Of a DNA stretch of 64,000 bases, positions 33,755-42,525 are shown piece after piece (within the stretch, counting starts at the first letter, position 1; the number at the start of each line of letters is the position of its first letter). The position numbers and the translations under genes were made by a program. The stretch is taken from NCBI GenBank assembly GCA_020634115.1, contig JACKCH010000012.1:558001-622000 (forward strand). The letters are read 5' to 3'. The stretch comes from Anaerolineaceae bacterium. Lineage in GTDB: Bacteria; Chloroflexota; Anaerolineae; Aggregatilineales; Phototrophicaceae. The notes beneath the pieces were generated by a model, which saw nothing but the letters and a program-made list of their open reading frames with translations, did no database searches and was not told the DNA's origin.

Positions 33755-34855
33755 ATGGATGTACGGATACAACGGTTAGCCAATGTGCTGGTGAACTATT
33801 CCACCACAGTACAGCCCGGCGAATGGGTGGGCATTCTGGGTGATGTGGCGGCGCTCCCTGCCCTACGAGCCGTGTTTGATGAAGTGCTGCGGGCCGGGGG
33901 CAATCCCGCCGTGATGCTGAGTGATGACTACATGATGCGCTCGTTCTTGCGCGACGCCAGCGATGACCAGATCGCCTGGCTTGACCCCAGCCAGACCGTG
34001 TATTATGAGCAGGCGGATGTGTATATCCGGGTCACAGCCCAAACCAACACGCGGGCGCTGACCAGCATCCCCGGCGCACGGATGCAGCAAGTCCAGGCGG
34101 CACGGCGATCCTGGCTGGATACGCGCCTGACACGGGCGGCGGACGGCAACTTCAAATGGGTTGGGACCCAGTTTCCAACCCAGGCCAGCGCCCAGGAAGC
34201 CAACATGAGCCTGGAAGAGTACGAGGCGTTTGTTTACGGCGCGACCTTCTGCGACCAGGAAGACCCGGTGGCCGAGTGGCAGAAGCTTTCCGCCATGCAG
34301 CAAAAAAAAGTGGACTGGCTGGCCGGCAAGAAACACGTCCAATGCAAAGGGCCAAACGTTGACCTGGAACTATCAATAGAGGGGCGTTCGTTCGTCAACA
34401 GTGACGGCCATAAAAACATGCCGAGCGGCGAAATTTTCACCGGGCCAGTGGAAGAGTCGGTCAACGGGTGGATTCGCTACTCGTACCCCTCGATTGTCGG
34501 CGGGCGAGCGGTGAAAGGCATTGAACTGCGCTTTGAGAATGGCAAGGTGGTAGAAGCCCACGCCGAGGAAAATGACGAACTGCTCCAGGCACAGTTGGAC
34601 ACCGACGCCGGTTCGCGTTACCTGGGTGAATTCGCTATCGGCACGAACTTCGGCATCAACCGCTTCACCGGCAGTATCCTGTTTGATGAGAAAATCGGCG
34701 GGACGATCCACACGGCGATTGGCACCGGCTACCCGGAAACCGGCAGCAAGAACCGCAGTGCCGTTCACTGGGACATGATCTGCGACATGCGCCAGGACAG
34801 CACGATTCATGTGGATGGCGAATTATTCTATCAGAACGGTGCGTTTGTGATCTAA
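33755..34855 (+). CDS. M29 family (thermophilic AmpS/PepS-type) aminopeptidase
   Basis: 366 residues from ATG 33755 with GAGGAA upstream. The N-terminal LANVLVNYSTTVQPGEWVGI is the family opening. Metal-ligand positions lie in the C-terminal half: TGPVEESVNGWIRY (Glu), LGEFAIGTN (Glu), GTIHTAIG (His) and HWDMICD (His/Asp). A cytosolic metallo-aminopeptidase with broad N-terminal specificity is expected. It follows the tpx terminator directly, so its promoter must lie between or overlap it; I see none that is convincing. A bidirectional terminator follows. Confidence 0.93.
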   Translation: MDVRIQRLANVLVNYSTTVQPGEWVGILGDVAALPALRAVFDEVLRAGGNPAVMLSDDYMMRSFLRDASDDQIAWLDPSQTVYYEQADVYIRVTAQTNTRALTSIPGARMQQVQAARRSWLDTRLTRAADGNFKWVGTQFPTQASAQEANMSLEEYEAFVYGATFCDQEDPVAEWQKLSAMQQKKVDWLAGKKHVQCKGPNVDLELSIEGRSFVNSDGHKNMPSGEIFTGPVEESVNGWIRYSYPSIVGGRAVKGIELRFENGKVVEAHAEENDELLQAQLDTDAGSRYLGEFAIGTNFGINRFTGSILFDEKIGGTIHTAIGTGYPETGSKNRSAVHWDMICDMRQDSTIHVDGELFYQNGAFVI

Positions 34856-34892
34856 GCGCGGCGGTGTGCGGGGTTTTTCCCGTAACAAAAAA

Positions 34893-34913
34893 GGGAGGGT
34901 CTGAGACCCTCCC
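34893..34913. terminator. Bidirectional terminator between convergent genes
   Basis: GGGAGGGTC/GACCCTCCC perfect 9-base stem with 3-base loop, preceded by AAAAAA on the left. On the minus strand this gives a U-tract, so it ends the leftward gene as well as the aminopeptidase. The hairpin at 41597 has a related GGGAGGG sequence. Confidence 0.7.
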
Positions 34914-34946
34914 CTGCCTGGCACATAGCGTAGTGATAAATTGTGA

Positions 34947-35588
34947 CTACACCGGCCTCAGAAATTCCCCGGCCAGTTGGCGGTCAATCCAATGGGAGAT
35001 AACCGGGTAACGGTAATCGCGTCCGTTGTAGGTTTCCACCGCCGCCATTGTACCAAGCAGCAGCGCAGCCAGCGGCATGAGGAATACCGCCAGCAGCAAG
35101 ACGATGCCCACCAACCCCCACAGTGGCACGAGGATAATCCCGGCTAACACGACAATCAACAGCAGCGCGATCACCATGCCGATGCCCCAGGCGATGCCAC
35201 CCACGATCAGGAGCGCGAACGCCCCGACTGTCCCCAGCAGTTGCAGCGCGAAGGCTTGCAACGCATGAAAGGCGACATAATCCGACTGTTTGCGATACAT
35301 CAGATAGATTACCAGTGGGATAAATACGCTGACCGGGACGATGAAGCCCGTCGTGAACAACCCACCCAGCACCGTCAGCCATACGCTGGCATGGGCCACT
35401 GCTGCCCACAGCCGTTCCTCGTTGGTGACGTTGAGCGTACTGTAGCTGCGCGGCTTGGCTTTACGCTTCGGCGGGCGCTCGTAACGGGTTTCATAGGCTT
35501 CAACGACGGTATCCGCGTCCGGGTCTTCGCCAACCCCAATGAGACGCGACAGACGTTCACTATCCTGATTTTCGGGTTCACCGGTCAT
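34947..35588 (-). CDS. DUF4870-like (Tic20-fold) membrane protein
   Basis: 213 residues. A polar, acidic N-terminal tail of about 60 residues is followed by NEERLWAAVAHASVWLTVLGGLFTTGF and three or four membrane segments, with the family signature YRKQSDYVAFHALQAF in between. The function of DUF4870 proteins is unknown. The long N-terminal cytosolic tail is an addition to the usual ~110-residue core. Its gene converges on the aminopeptidase. Confidence 0.75.
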   Translation of the reverse strand: MTGEPENQDSERLSRLIGVGEDPDADTVVEAYETRYERPPKRKAKPRSYSTLNVTNEERLWAAVAHASVWLTVLGGLFTTGFIVPVSVFIPLVIYLMYRKQSDYVAFHALQAFALQLLGTVGAFALLIVGGIAWGIGMVIALLLIVVLAGIILVPLWGLVGIVLLLAVFLMPLAALLLGTMAAVETYNGRDYRYPVISHWIDRQLAGEFLRPV

Positions 35589-35714
35589 GACATAACTCCC
35601 AACTGGTGCGTTTCACGAATCCATACGGCGAAAGCGCCGTCCATAATCTAATACGAGGCTGCCCCGCAAAAGTTGCGCTGTGCAGGAGCGTAGTTTCTGT
35701 TATACTCGGCCCCT

Positions 35715-35930
35715 ATGTTGAGCAATCACTTTACCCTCACCAAGCGACATCTCGGCCTGCTGCTGCTGATTGGCGGCGTAGTCGGTTTTATCGGCATCCT
35801 GGCGATAGACCTGCTCGATGCGGGGCGGGAAGGCGGCATCGGCCCGGCGCAGCAAATCGCCCTGGGGCTGATGGCTGCTGCCGCGCTCGTCGGCCTGACG
35901 CTGATTCCGCTTGGCAACCACCCGGCATAA
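35715..35930 (+). CDS. Small membrane protein, possibly translated from a leaderless mRNA
   Basis: 71 residues with two membrane segments (about 13-32 and 46-66) and a short Gly-rich loop. TATACT lies at 35701-35706, only 8 bases before the ATG, which would place the transcript start at or within a few bases of the ATG. It ends 4 bases before the glycosyltransferase ATG, so the two are probably co-transcribed. No family recognised. Confidence 0.55.
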   Translation: MLSNHFTLTKRHLGLLLLIGGVVGFIGILAIDLLDAGREGGIGPAQQIALGLMAAAALVGLTLIPLGNHPA

Positions 35931-35934
35931 TACC

Positions 35935-37563
35935 ATGCAGGCAACGATCTCACCAGCACCGCTTTTCCACCGGCTGAACCGGCTGCTCATGGCCGCCGCG
36001 CTCGTGATTCTCCTGGGCTATTTCCTCATTTACGGCGTGTATGCTGTGAATCTGATGCTGTTCCCCTTCGATTACGACCAGGGCGAGGGGTTTGAACTGG
36101 TGGATACCATCATGTTCAGCCAGGGGGAATGGCCGTACCAGGATACCGAAGTTTACCCCTTTTATTCCAGTAACTACCCGCCCCTGTTCCACATCATGGC
36201 CGCGCCATTTGTGTGGATTTTTGGCCCGGCGTACTGGTACGGGCGGCTGCTCGGCTTCCTGGGGACACTCGTCACCGCCGGGGCGATTGCGCTGGCCGTC
36301 TATCGGGAGGGGCAGCACCGCTGGATTGCGGTACTATCCGGGCTGGCGTTCCTAGCCTCCAACACGGTGTATCACATCGGCCCGTTATTCCGCCAGCACA
36401 TGACGATGGTGATGTTTGAGACTTTGGCCGTCGTCGTCCTGGCCGGGGTGAATGAAATCCCGGATACCCATAAGCGCCGCCGGATGCTGGCGCTCGGCCT
36501 GGGGCTGATTCTAGCAGCGGGATATACGAAACAGCTTGCCTACGCGACAGCCATCGCTGCGCTACTGTTCCTGTTCATTCGCCAACCGCGCCGGGCGGTG
36601 GTGTGGGGGATCGGGTTCGCGCTGGTGGGTGGGGCAATTTTCCTGGGGATTGACCGGGCAACAAACGGACAGTGGTGGCTGCAAACCATCACCGCCAATA
36701 TTAATGAGTTCCGCCCTGACCAAACAATCGGGCTATTCCGGTTATGGTTCGGGCTGCATGGCTTTTTGCTGATCCCGGCGGCGTTGATGGTCATCTACGA
36801 ACTGTATTTCGCCCGACTCTCGATTTACAGTCTGTGGTTCGTCATGGCGACGGCCAACAGCATCCTTTCCGGCAAATGGGGCGCGGGGGACAGCTACTTC
36901 GCCACCGCGATTGCCGCCATGTGCATCCTGAGCGGGGTTTTCGCCAGCCGCACCCTGAAAGCAAACTGGCACTTCCCGCAGAACTACCTGAGCCGCTGGT
37001 TCGTGAAGCCGCTGCGCCGGTTCGCGCCTCAGTTGGCCGCCACCGGACTGGTGATTATCCCACTGATTTACATCGGTTACGGGCGGGCGGTGTTGCACAT
37101 TCCCACCGAGGGCGCGGTATTTAAGGAAATCGCTCAGGCGCTCAATATCCAGGGGAACGCTTACGGCGGGCGCTTTTACGACTCCGCCGGGCGTATCGCC
37201 GGGGGATACGCCGACATCGGCCACCTGACGACGGCTGAGGATACCGCAGCGGGCTGGTCAATTGTCGAGATGGAAAAAGAGACGGACAAGCCGGTTTTGA
37301 GCGAGGAAGCGGCGTTTAACCTGCTGGCAGGCAAGGATGTCATCACCAACCCGACGCAGCTTCTCAACCTGGCGAACAACGGCCTGTATGACGGGTCAGC
37401 GCTGATCCAGATGATCGAAGATCAGGACTTCGGGCTGGTCATCTTCCGGGGACAGTTGTACCCCGTGCCGGTGCTGATTGCCGTTACCACCTACTACGAG
37501 CAAACCGACACGGTGCTGATGAACGGCTTCCACTACCTGATATTAGAGCCGAGGACGCAGTAG
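35935..37563 (+). CDS. GT39/ArnT-like membrane glycosyltransferase
   Basis: 542 residues with about ten membrane helices between residues 20 and 400 and a C-terminal soluble part. After the first helix comes FPFDYDQGEGFELVDT, with acidic residues placed as in the first extracytoplasmic loop of dolichyl/undecaprenyl-phosphate sugar transferases (PMT/ArnT superfamily), and YSSNYPPLFHIM follows, as is common in this group. Likely transfers a sugar from a polyprenyl-phosphate carrier; acceptor unknown. Start ATG 35935; TTG 35911 would overlap the small membrane protein. Confidence 0.8.
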   Translation: MQATISPAPLFHRLNRLLMAAALVILLGYFLIYGVYAVNLMLFPFDYDQGEGFELVDTIMFSQGEWPYQDTEVYPFYSSNYPPLFHIMAAPFVWIFGPAYWYGRLLGFLGTLVTAGAIALAVYREGQHRWIAVLSGLAFLASNTVYHIGPLFRQHMTMVMFETLAVVVLAGVNEIPDTHKRRRMLALGLGLILAAGYTKQLAYATAIAALLFLFIRQPRRAVVWGIGFALVGGAIFLGIDRATNGQWWLQTITANINEFRPDQTIGLFRLWFGLHGFLLIPAALMVIYELYFARLSIYSLWFVMATANSILSGKWGAGDSYFATAIAAMCILSGVFASRTLKANWHFPQNYLSRWFVKPLRRFAPQLAATGLVIIPLIYIGYGRAVLHIPTEGAVFKEIAQALNIQGNAYGGRFYDSAGRIAGGYADIGHLTTAEDTAAGWSIVEMEKETDKPVLSEEAAFNLLAGKDVITNPTQLLNLANNGLYDGSALIQMIEDQDFGLVIFRGQLYPVPVLIAVTTYYEQTDTVLMNGFHYLILEPRTQ

Positions 37564-37565
37564 CC

Positions 37566-37621
37566 AATAGGGGCAGCCCGGTGTGGTCGCCCAGAGGGAG
37601 CGCACGTTGGCACTCCCCTAC
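37566..37621. repeat. Two decayed GC-rich palindromes after the glycosyltransferase gene
   Basis: An imperfect GGGGCAGCC...TGGTCGCCC hairpin and a second GGGAG...CTCCC hairpin that ends in CCCCTAC, like the palindromes at 16606 and 19279. Located between convergent genes. Confidence 0.45.
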
Positions 37622-37659
37622 ATCACCCGCCATGCTCAGCTTGTTGCGATGCTCCGTAT

Positions 37660-38994
37660 TTAGCGCGAAGCGGACAGATCGTCCTGATTGTCTGAAGTGA
37701 TCGTATTTTCAAGTCGTTTTCGGAGTTCATTGACCGGAACGATGAAACCGGCTGCCAGCCCTAGAATGGACATGCTCAGGGCAATCTGGTGATACCGGTC
37801 ATTTCCAGTCGTAATGCCGATGACCTGATCGTTGAATGAAATCCCACCTATGAAGTAAATCAACACAAGGCCTAACGCCAACACAAGGGAAATGACGTAC
37901 TCTATCAAAAGACTCGTCCAGGTTAAGCGCAGCGTCCCCTCGGATTGGTAACTCAGCAATGTTCGCAACCCGGTTCCGAGCAACGAAGCCAAAAGCATGA
38001 CCATAAACATGGAGGTCGGCATAAAGAACTTGTTGGCATTCGGCGGGTCGCCACCATTAAGGAAGAAGTATATCCACAGCCAGATACAAGCAAAAAGAAA
38101 TGCCATTTCTACCCACAAGATTCTTTGCGGCCTTTTTTCCTTCTCGCTAAAGGATCGGGATAGATGTGAAAGAAGACCAACAAGCCTATTCGCATTGTTC
38201 TCATTCCTTGCTGTGGCGTCTTCTTTCGTAAAAGGCTTTTTCTCTTGTTGGCCTGATCCTTGATCCAGCTCTTGAGCAGACTTATCTGGCTTATCTGACA
38301 AAGTCTCCCAGTGGCTCATCACACTACGAATATCCTCATGGCGAATACTCTGTTGGGTGTAGGTCGGAATAACCAGGTTTTGAGCGATTATGGCCGCAGC
38401 TCCGCCGAATGCTGTCAAGGGAATAACAGGCTTTCCCATAGAGTACGCGGCGTACCCAATCGCTTCAGTGCCTTTATCGCCACCCAGAAGGATGACCTCA
38501 TCCGCCTTAACTACATCCATAATCATGATGCCGCTGAACTTATTGCTACCCATAAAGCGTTCATGAATCTCAACATTTGCCAGCCCTCGAAACTCGCCAA
38601 TGCTATCGAGTACATCGGTTGTGTCCACTGGCTCAGGGTCCTGGGGAACGAAGAAAATGACCGGATTCCGCCTATTCCGGCTATTAGGCCAGTTTCGCGC
38701 TATGGCCTGATTAACGCCGGGTATCACATATTTAGCGGCGGTTTCGGATTTGTCATCTTTCAATCGCTGCCAATTGGGGACACCGACCATGACGGTGTGA
38801 CCATTCTCGGCAACGGCTTTGCCAAGCGCCTGACAAGCCAGAGTAAACTTCTCCTTATACTCCGCGTATTGTTTCTTAAATTCCTCACTCGCTCTAGATT
38901 GCTCACACGCCGCGGCGTCAATGCCTGGATAGAGCTTTGCGAGGAGGATATCTTCATTAAACTCGCCTTTAATAAGGACTTTTAACCCCGCCAT
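37660..38994 (-). CDS. SLOG-like domain fused to a four-helix membrane module
   Basis: 444 residues from ATG 38994, with AGGTGA five bases upstream (GTG 39003 is an alternative). Residues 1-210 look like a Rossmann-type nucleotide-sensor domain of the SLOG superfamily: GHTVMVGVPNW (65-75), NPVIFFVPQDP, ADEVILLGGDKGTEAIGYAA (164-183) and GKPVIPLTAFGGAA (187-200). A charged linker (230-290) leads to four membrane helices at about 292-312, 325-345, 359-384 and 403-421. SLOG-TM fusions have been predicted as nucleotide-sensing effectors in bacterial conflict systems; that role is inferred here. AT-richer than neighbours, stand-alone, no nucleotide cyclase adjacent. Confidence 0.7.
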   Translation of the reverse strand: MAGLKVLIKGEFNEDILLAKLYPGIDAAACEQSRASEEFKKQYAEYKEKFTLACQALGKAVAENGHTVMVGVPNWQRLKDDKSETAAKYVIPGVNQAIARNWPNSRNRRNPVIFFVPQDPEPVDTTDVLDSIGEFRGLANVEIHERFMGSNKFSGIMIMDVVKADEVILLGGDKGTEAIGYAAYSMGKPVIPLTAFGGAAAIIAQNLVIPTYTQQSIRHEDIRSVMSHWETLSDKPDKSAQELDQGSGQQEKKPFTKEDATARNENNANRLVGLLSHLSRSFSEKEKRPQRILWVEMAFLFACIWLWIYFFLNGGDPPNANKFFMPTSMFMVMLLASLLGTGLRTLLSYQSEGTLRLTWTSLLIEYVISLVLALGLVLIYFIGGISFNDQVIGITTGNDRYHQIALSMSILGLAAGFIVPVNELRKRLENTITSDNQDDLSASR

Positions 38995-39040
38995 TATCTT
39001 CACCTGCCTATCTCATTGTGTCCATATTCATTCGCAAATA

Positions 39041-39079
39041 AAAAACCGAAAGCTACTCTCTATAAGAAGGCTTTCGGTT
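39041..39079 (-). terminator. Terminator of the transporter/stress-protein operon
   Basis: AACCGAAAGC/GCTTTCGGTT 10-base perfect stem (39044-39053 with 39070-39079); on the minus strand it is followed by UUUUUUAUUU. It lies 200 bases after the stress-protein stop and about 50 bases before the SLOG gene start. The intervening 39080-39277 is AT-rich, contains a TTGACA (minus, 39103-39108) and no gene. Confidence 0.75.
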
Positions 39080-39277
39080 GCTCGAACGAAATATGGATAT
39101 ACTGTCAACTGCCATCACCGTCATTACAACAGCGTTATGAAAACATTTTATCGCTTTGGCCGGATTAGCCAGCAGTGACAAAAAACATATCACAAACGGA
39201 TTTATGTCAGAAAAAGATATATTGTCACATATCCTCCAAATTCAAATCACCCTAACCAATTGCCGTTATGCGCGAAT

Positions 39278-39706
39278 CTATTCCCGCCCCACAATCACTA
39301 CATCAACCCCAGTCTGTTCTTTAATCACGCCCGCCACTTCGTTCAGGAGGTTTTGCATATCCGGGTCATCTTCCTGTGGGCTGCCCAACACGATCAACGT
39401 CGCCCCTACTTCCTGGGCGGCTTCGGCCAGCGCATGACGAAACACGCCACGCTTGACCAGGGTATCGGACTTCACCCCGGCTTTCTCGGCACGTTCCTTC
39501 GCCATCAGCAGCAAAAACTCGCCCATGTGTTCAATCTCAGTCGCCACATCCACAACAATCGCTGCCGCTGTATGGCTGAGGAACTGCACATCGGCCACGT
39601 AGAGAAAGATCAGGTTCGCGCCCTGGGTCTGTGCCAGCTTTATCGCGTGCTGCTGTGTATGAATACTGGCCTCACCGCCGCGTGTCGCACAGAGAATCGT
39701 CGCCAT
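39278..39706 (-). CDS. Universal stress protein family (UspA-like)
   Basis: 142 residues. ILCATRGG at the start (normally ILVPTDGS), the middle helix EHMGEFLLLMAKERAEKAGV and the C-terminal ATLIVLGSPQED segment (family IVMGSRG) mark the fold. The nucleotide-binding GxxGxxxxG loop is degenerate (GSPQEDDPDMQNLLNEV), so ATP binding is doubtful. It starts 9 bases after the transporter gene and probably regulates or senses with it. Confidence 0.85.
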   Translation of the reverse strand: MATILCATRGGEASIHTQQHAIKLAQTQGANLIFLYVADVQFLSHTAAAIVVDVATEIEHMGEFLLLMAKERAEKAGVKSDTLVKRGVFRHALAEAAQEVGATLIVLGSPQEDDPDMQNLLNEVAGVIKEQTGVDVVIVGRE

Positions 39707-39715
39707 TATTTTCCC

Positions 39716-41437
39716 CTATCCCCCCAGGAGTATAAAACGCAAAAACAACCAGATTGTCCCGGCAGCCAATGTGAGCAGCGTCACCGGAACACCGATTTTC
39801 AGGTATCGCGCAAAGGAAATCGGATACCCGGCTCGTTCAGCGATGCCGGAAGTCATCAGGTTGGTCTCACCGCTGATGATGAAGCCGTTACCCCCCATCG
39901 CTGCGCCCATCGAAAGGGCATAATACAGCACATGGCTTTCAGCCGCGCCGGGAATGCCCGCGCTCACAAAACGCACTACCGGCAGCATCGCCGCTGTCAG
40001 CGGAATATTGGCGATCACAAATGACAGGAATCCGGCGCCAAACACTAACACGATGATTCCCAAGGCCAGATTCTCCCCAATCAGGCCGCCCATCACTTCA
40101 GCAAAAACGCCCAGCATCCCGACTTCCTGCACCGCCCCGACCAGCATAAACAAGGCCATGAAGAATACCAGGGTTGTCCAATCCACAACTCGGAGCATCT
40201 TCTCAATATCCGGCTCGACCAGCAGCAGCAGTACCGTTGCTCCGATCAAAGCCGTCACCGCTGGAACCATGTGGAGGCGTTCACCAATCACGAAGAAGAA
40301 CAACATACCCGCAAAGACGACACCCGACCATTTCAGTGTGCGAGAGTCTTTGATTTCCGCATTTTCCTTGAGTTTATTATAGAGCGCCTCGGAAATACCA
40401 CCGCTGGTCTTTTTGAGTTCATCCCGAAAGAAGAACAGCACAGTCACAACCATCAGACCTGAGGCCAGCAGCACACCCAGAGTCTGGTTAATCAGGAAGT
40501 CGTTAAAACCAATCCCGGCATACGCCCCAATCAGGATATTGGTCGGCGTGCCAATCAAGGTGCTGATGCCGCTGATATTCGACGCCAGAATCTCAGGAAT
40601 CAGGAGCGCCAGCGGGTCAATGCCTAGCGCCAGCGCGATCTGCAAGCTGATGGGCGCCATAAGCAGCATAGTGGTCACATTATCCAGCAGCGCAGAGGCT
40701 ATTGAAGTAATGATAATCAGGACGACAATCAGTAACGAAATTCGCCCGCGACTGATGCGGTAGGCCTGGAACGCCAACCACTGGAAAATACCCGTCCCTT
40801 CCAGGATGCCAACGACGATCATCATGCCCATGACCAGGAAAATGACTTCCCAGTTGATATACGTCAGAGCGCGTTCCATGTTGAAAACATAAAAAGAGCT
40901 ATCAAACGCGCCCAGGATAAATGTAGCGGCAAATACAATTGAGATACCGAGCAGCGCCGCCAGCGCATTTTGTAACCGTTCTAACGCAATGAGCAGGAGC
41001 GTGAGCGCAAAAGCAATGCCCGCCACCCAGAATCCCGGCGTGATCTGATTTTCCAGGACAATGGTGTTAAACGCGAAAGCGCCATCGGCCTGCAACTGCT
41101 CAACTTCGGCAGCGGATAGCTGGTAGTTAAATGTCTGGTAGTGGTGACGATCAACCTCAATGTGGATGGTCTCAGGTATCACACCCGGCAAGTCGATAAC
41201 CCACGAACCATCCTCGTTGCTGGTTGTATGAGCGACAGCATCTTCGCTGTCATTCACGAAAACCTGTACCTCGGCCTCGGAAACCGCCTGTCCACGATTA
41301 TCGGTCAGGAAACCGGAAAGTTCGGGGTGTGATGAAGACTGGCCGTCCCCCTGGGCTACGGCGACAGGGATATCTGGGCGCAGCATCCATATAGCCAATA
41401 CCATTAACAGCGCCGCAAAAAAGTAACGGCGGATCAT
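39716..41437 (-). CDS. ArsB/NhaD-type ion transporter with N-terminal extracytoplasmic domain
   Basis: 573 residues. A signal-like helix (about 6-28) is followed by a ~95-residue carboxypeptidase-regulatory-like beta domain (SGFLTDNRGQAVSEAEVQVF, then NEDGSWVIDLPG), then a full ion-transporter superfamily membrane domain with 11-12 helices. The membrane part has DNVTTMLLMAPIS, GTPTNILIG and SFVIANIPLTAAMLPV, with GGNGFIISGETNLM in the second half, as in Na+/H+ antiporter NhaD, arsenite ArsB and P-protein relatives. The transported ion cannot be fixed. The appended beta domain is unusual. Followed at once by the Usp gene. Confidence 0.88.
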   Translation of the reverse strand: MIRRYFFAALLMVLAIWMLRPDIPVAVAQGDGQSSSHPELSGFLTDNRGQAVSEAEVQVFVNDSEDAVAHTTSNEDGSWVIDLPGVIPETIHIEVDRHHYQTFNYQLSAAEVEQLQADGAFAFNTIVLENQITPGFWVAGIAFALTLLLIALERLQNALAALLGISIVFAATFILGAFDSSFYVFNMERALTYINWEVIFLVMGMMIVVGILEGTGIFQWLAFQAYRISRGRISLLIVVLIIITSIASALLDNVTTMLLMAPISLQIALALGIDPLALLIPEILASNISGISTLIGTPTNILIGAYAGIGFNDFLINQTLGVLLASGLMVVTVLFFFRDELKKTSGGISEALYNKLKENAEIKDSRTLKWSGVVFAGMLFFFVIGERLHMVPAVTALIGATVLLLLVEPDIEKMLRVVDWTTLVFFMALFMLVGAVQEVGMLGVFAEVMGGLIGENLALGIIVLVFGAGFLSFVIANIPLTAAMLPVVRFVSAGIPGAAESHVLYYALSMGAAMGGNGFIISGETNLMTSGIAERAGYPISFARYLKIGVPVTLLTLAAGTIWLFLRFILLGG

Positions 41438-41517
41438 GAGTACCTCAACAATCTTTTGTCTATTCCAGTTGGGGGATTATACCGCATTCAGGTGACTCAG
41501 CCGAACCGCCCAATTGC

Positions 41518-41551
41518 AAAAAGCAAGAGGAGCGCGATGTTGGCGCTCCTC
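41518..41551 (-). terminator. Terminator after the LysM gene
   Basis: GAGGAGCGC/GCGCTCCTC perfect 9-base stem (41527-41535 with 41543-41551), 7-base loop; the minus strand continues UUGCUUUUUGC. It ends leftward transcripts of the LysM gene before the transporter gene. Confidence 0.7.
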
Positions 41552-41596
41552 CATTCGCTACTTATGTCGCTAAGCGGGTTTTCGTATGTGCATACG

Positions 41597-41627
41597 TTCT
41601 GGGAGGGAGTCTGGAACCCTCCCAGAA
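41597..41627. repeat. Perfect 11-base inverted repeat TTCTGGGAGGG
   Basis: Stem 41597-41607 with 41617-41627, 9-base loop, no U-tract. Related in sequence to the terminator at 34893. Located 30 bases after the LysM gene stop. Confidence 0.55.
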
Positions 41628-41656
41628 TCAATTGGTATTGTCGTGCAAAGGACTGC

Positions 41657-42373
41657 TTATGGAGTCGGAGTGGGGCTGGGCGGAGCAGCAGGCCATTCGC
41701 GCTGGACGTAACGAGTCGCTGTCTGGCACAGGCGGTTATCTGCCGTCACCCCCACTACATAGTAGGAAAATTGTGTGCCTAGTCCTTGCGAGGGGCCAAT
41801 CGCACTCCGGCTGACATCCGCTGAGAGTGAGTATGCCACATTCAGGGCTTCAAACGCGGCAATCGGGTTGCCAAATTCGTCAAATATCCGCACCTGATAA
41901 CGAGCAATCTGATCTGCTGAGGCTGGCTTATCCCAATAGAATGTGACTGAACCATCCGGGAAAGCATCGGGAGAAGTCGCCCGGAAGCCGGAGCAATCCA
42001 GACCGCCAGCAGGAACACTCGTCGCGGCTGCGCCACCGTAGTAATAGCTGCTGTAGTAATCCGCAGTAGGATATGGGGCGGGTGTCGTCGTAATCAGGAT
42101 ATAGCCACTGGTCTGAGTGGTCGTACCGCTGCACGGGATGACCAAATCCTGCCCGGCATAAATCCGACGAATATCAACGATACCGTTAGCGGCGGCTATG
42201 GCGTTCATGCTCACGCCGTAGCGCAACGAAATGCGGAACAGATTGTCCCCATAGACGACGTGATGGGTCACACCGCACTGCGCGTCGGCGGCCTGGGGAA
42301 AAACAGCCAGGACACTGACCACGATCAGCACAAGTGGAACGAAAATACGAAGAAATAACGTGAAGGGTCGCAT
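41657..42373 (-). CDS. Secreted LysM-domain protein
   Basis: 238 residues. Signal peptide (about 1-32, ending AADAQ). A LysM domain follows directly: THHVVYGDNLFRISLRYGVS...AANGI...IYAGQDLVIP (about 36-82), a peptidoglycan/chitin-binding module. A Thr/Tyr-rich linker leads to a beta-sandwich domain with CSGFRATSPDAFPDGSVTFYW and FSYYVVGVTADNRLC, reminiscent of a fibronectin-like fold, and a Pro/Thr tail. Start ATG 42373 since it begins the signal peptide. Probably cell-wall associated; function unknown. Confidence 0.85.
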   Translation of the reverse strand: MRPFTLFLRIFVPLVLIVVSVLAVFPQAADAQCGVTHHVVYGDNLFRISLRYGVSMNAIAAANGIVDIRRIYAGQDLVIPCSGTTTQTSGYILITTTPAPYPTADYYSSYYYGGAAATSVPAGGLDCSGFRATSPDAFPDGSVTFYWDKPASADQIARYQVRIFDEFGNPIAAFEALNVAYSLSADVSRSAIGPSQGLGTQFSYYVVGVTADNRLCQTATRYVQREWPAAPPSPTPTP

Positions 42374-42525
42374 AGCGTCTAACCTCAGAAGACACACTTG
42401 TTTTATAAGTATGATAAACCAGGTATGAATAATCCACTGTTAGACAAACCTAACCGGGAACACACCAGGTTATAAAACACTTACAAATGTGCCTTTGAGT
42501 TTGATAATTATAACCGGAAAGCCGG

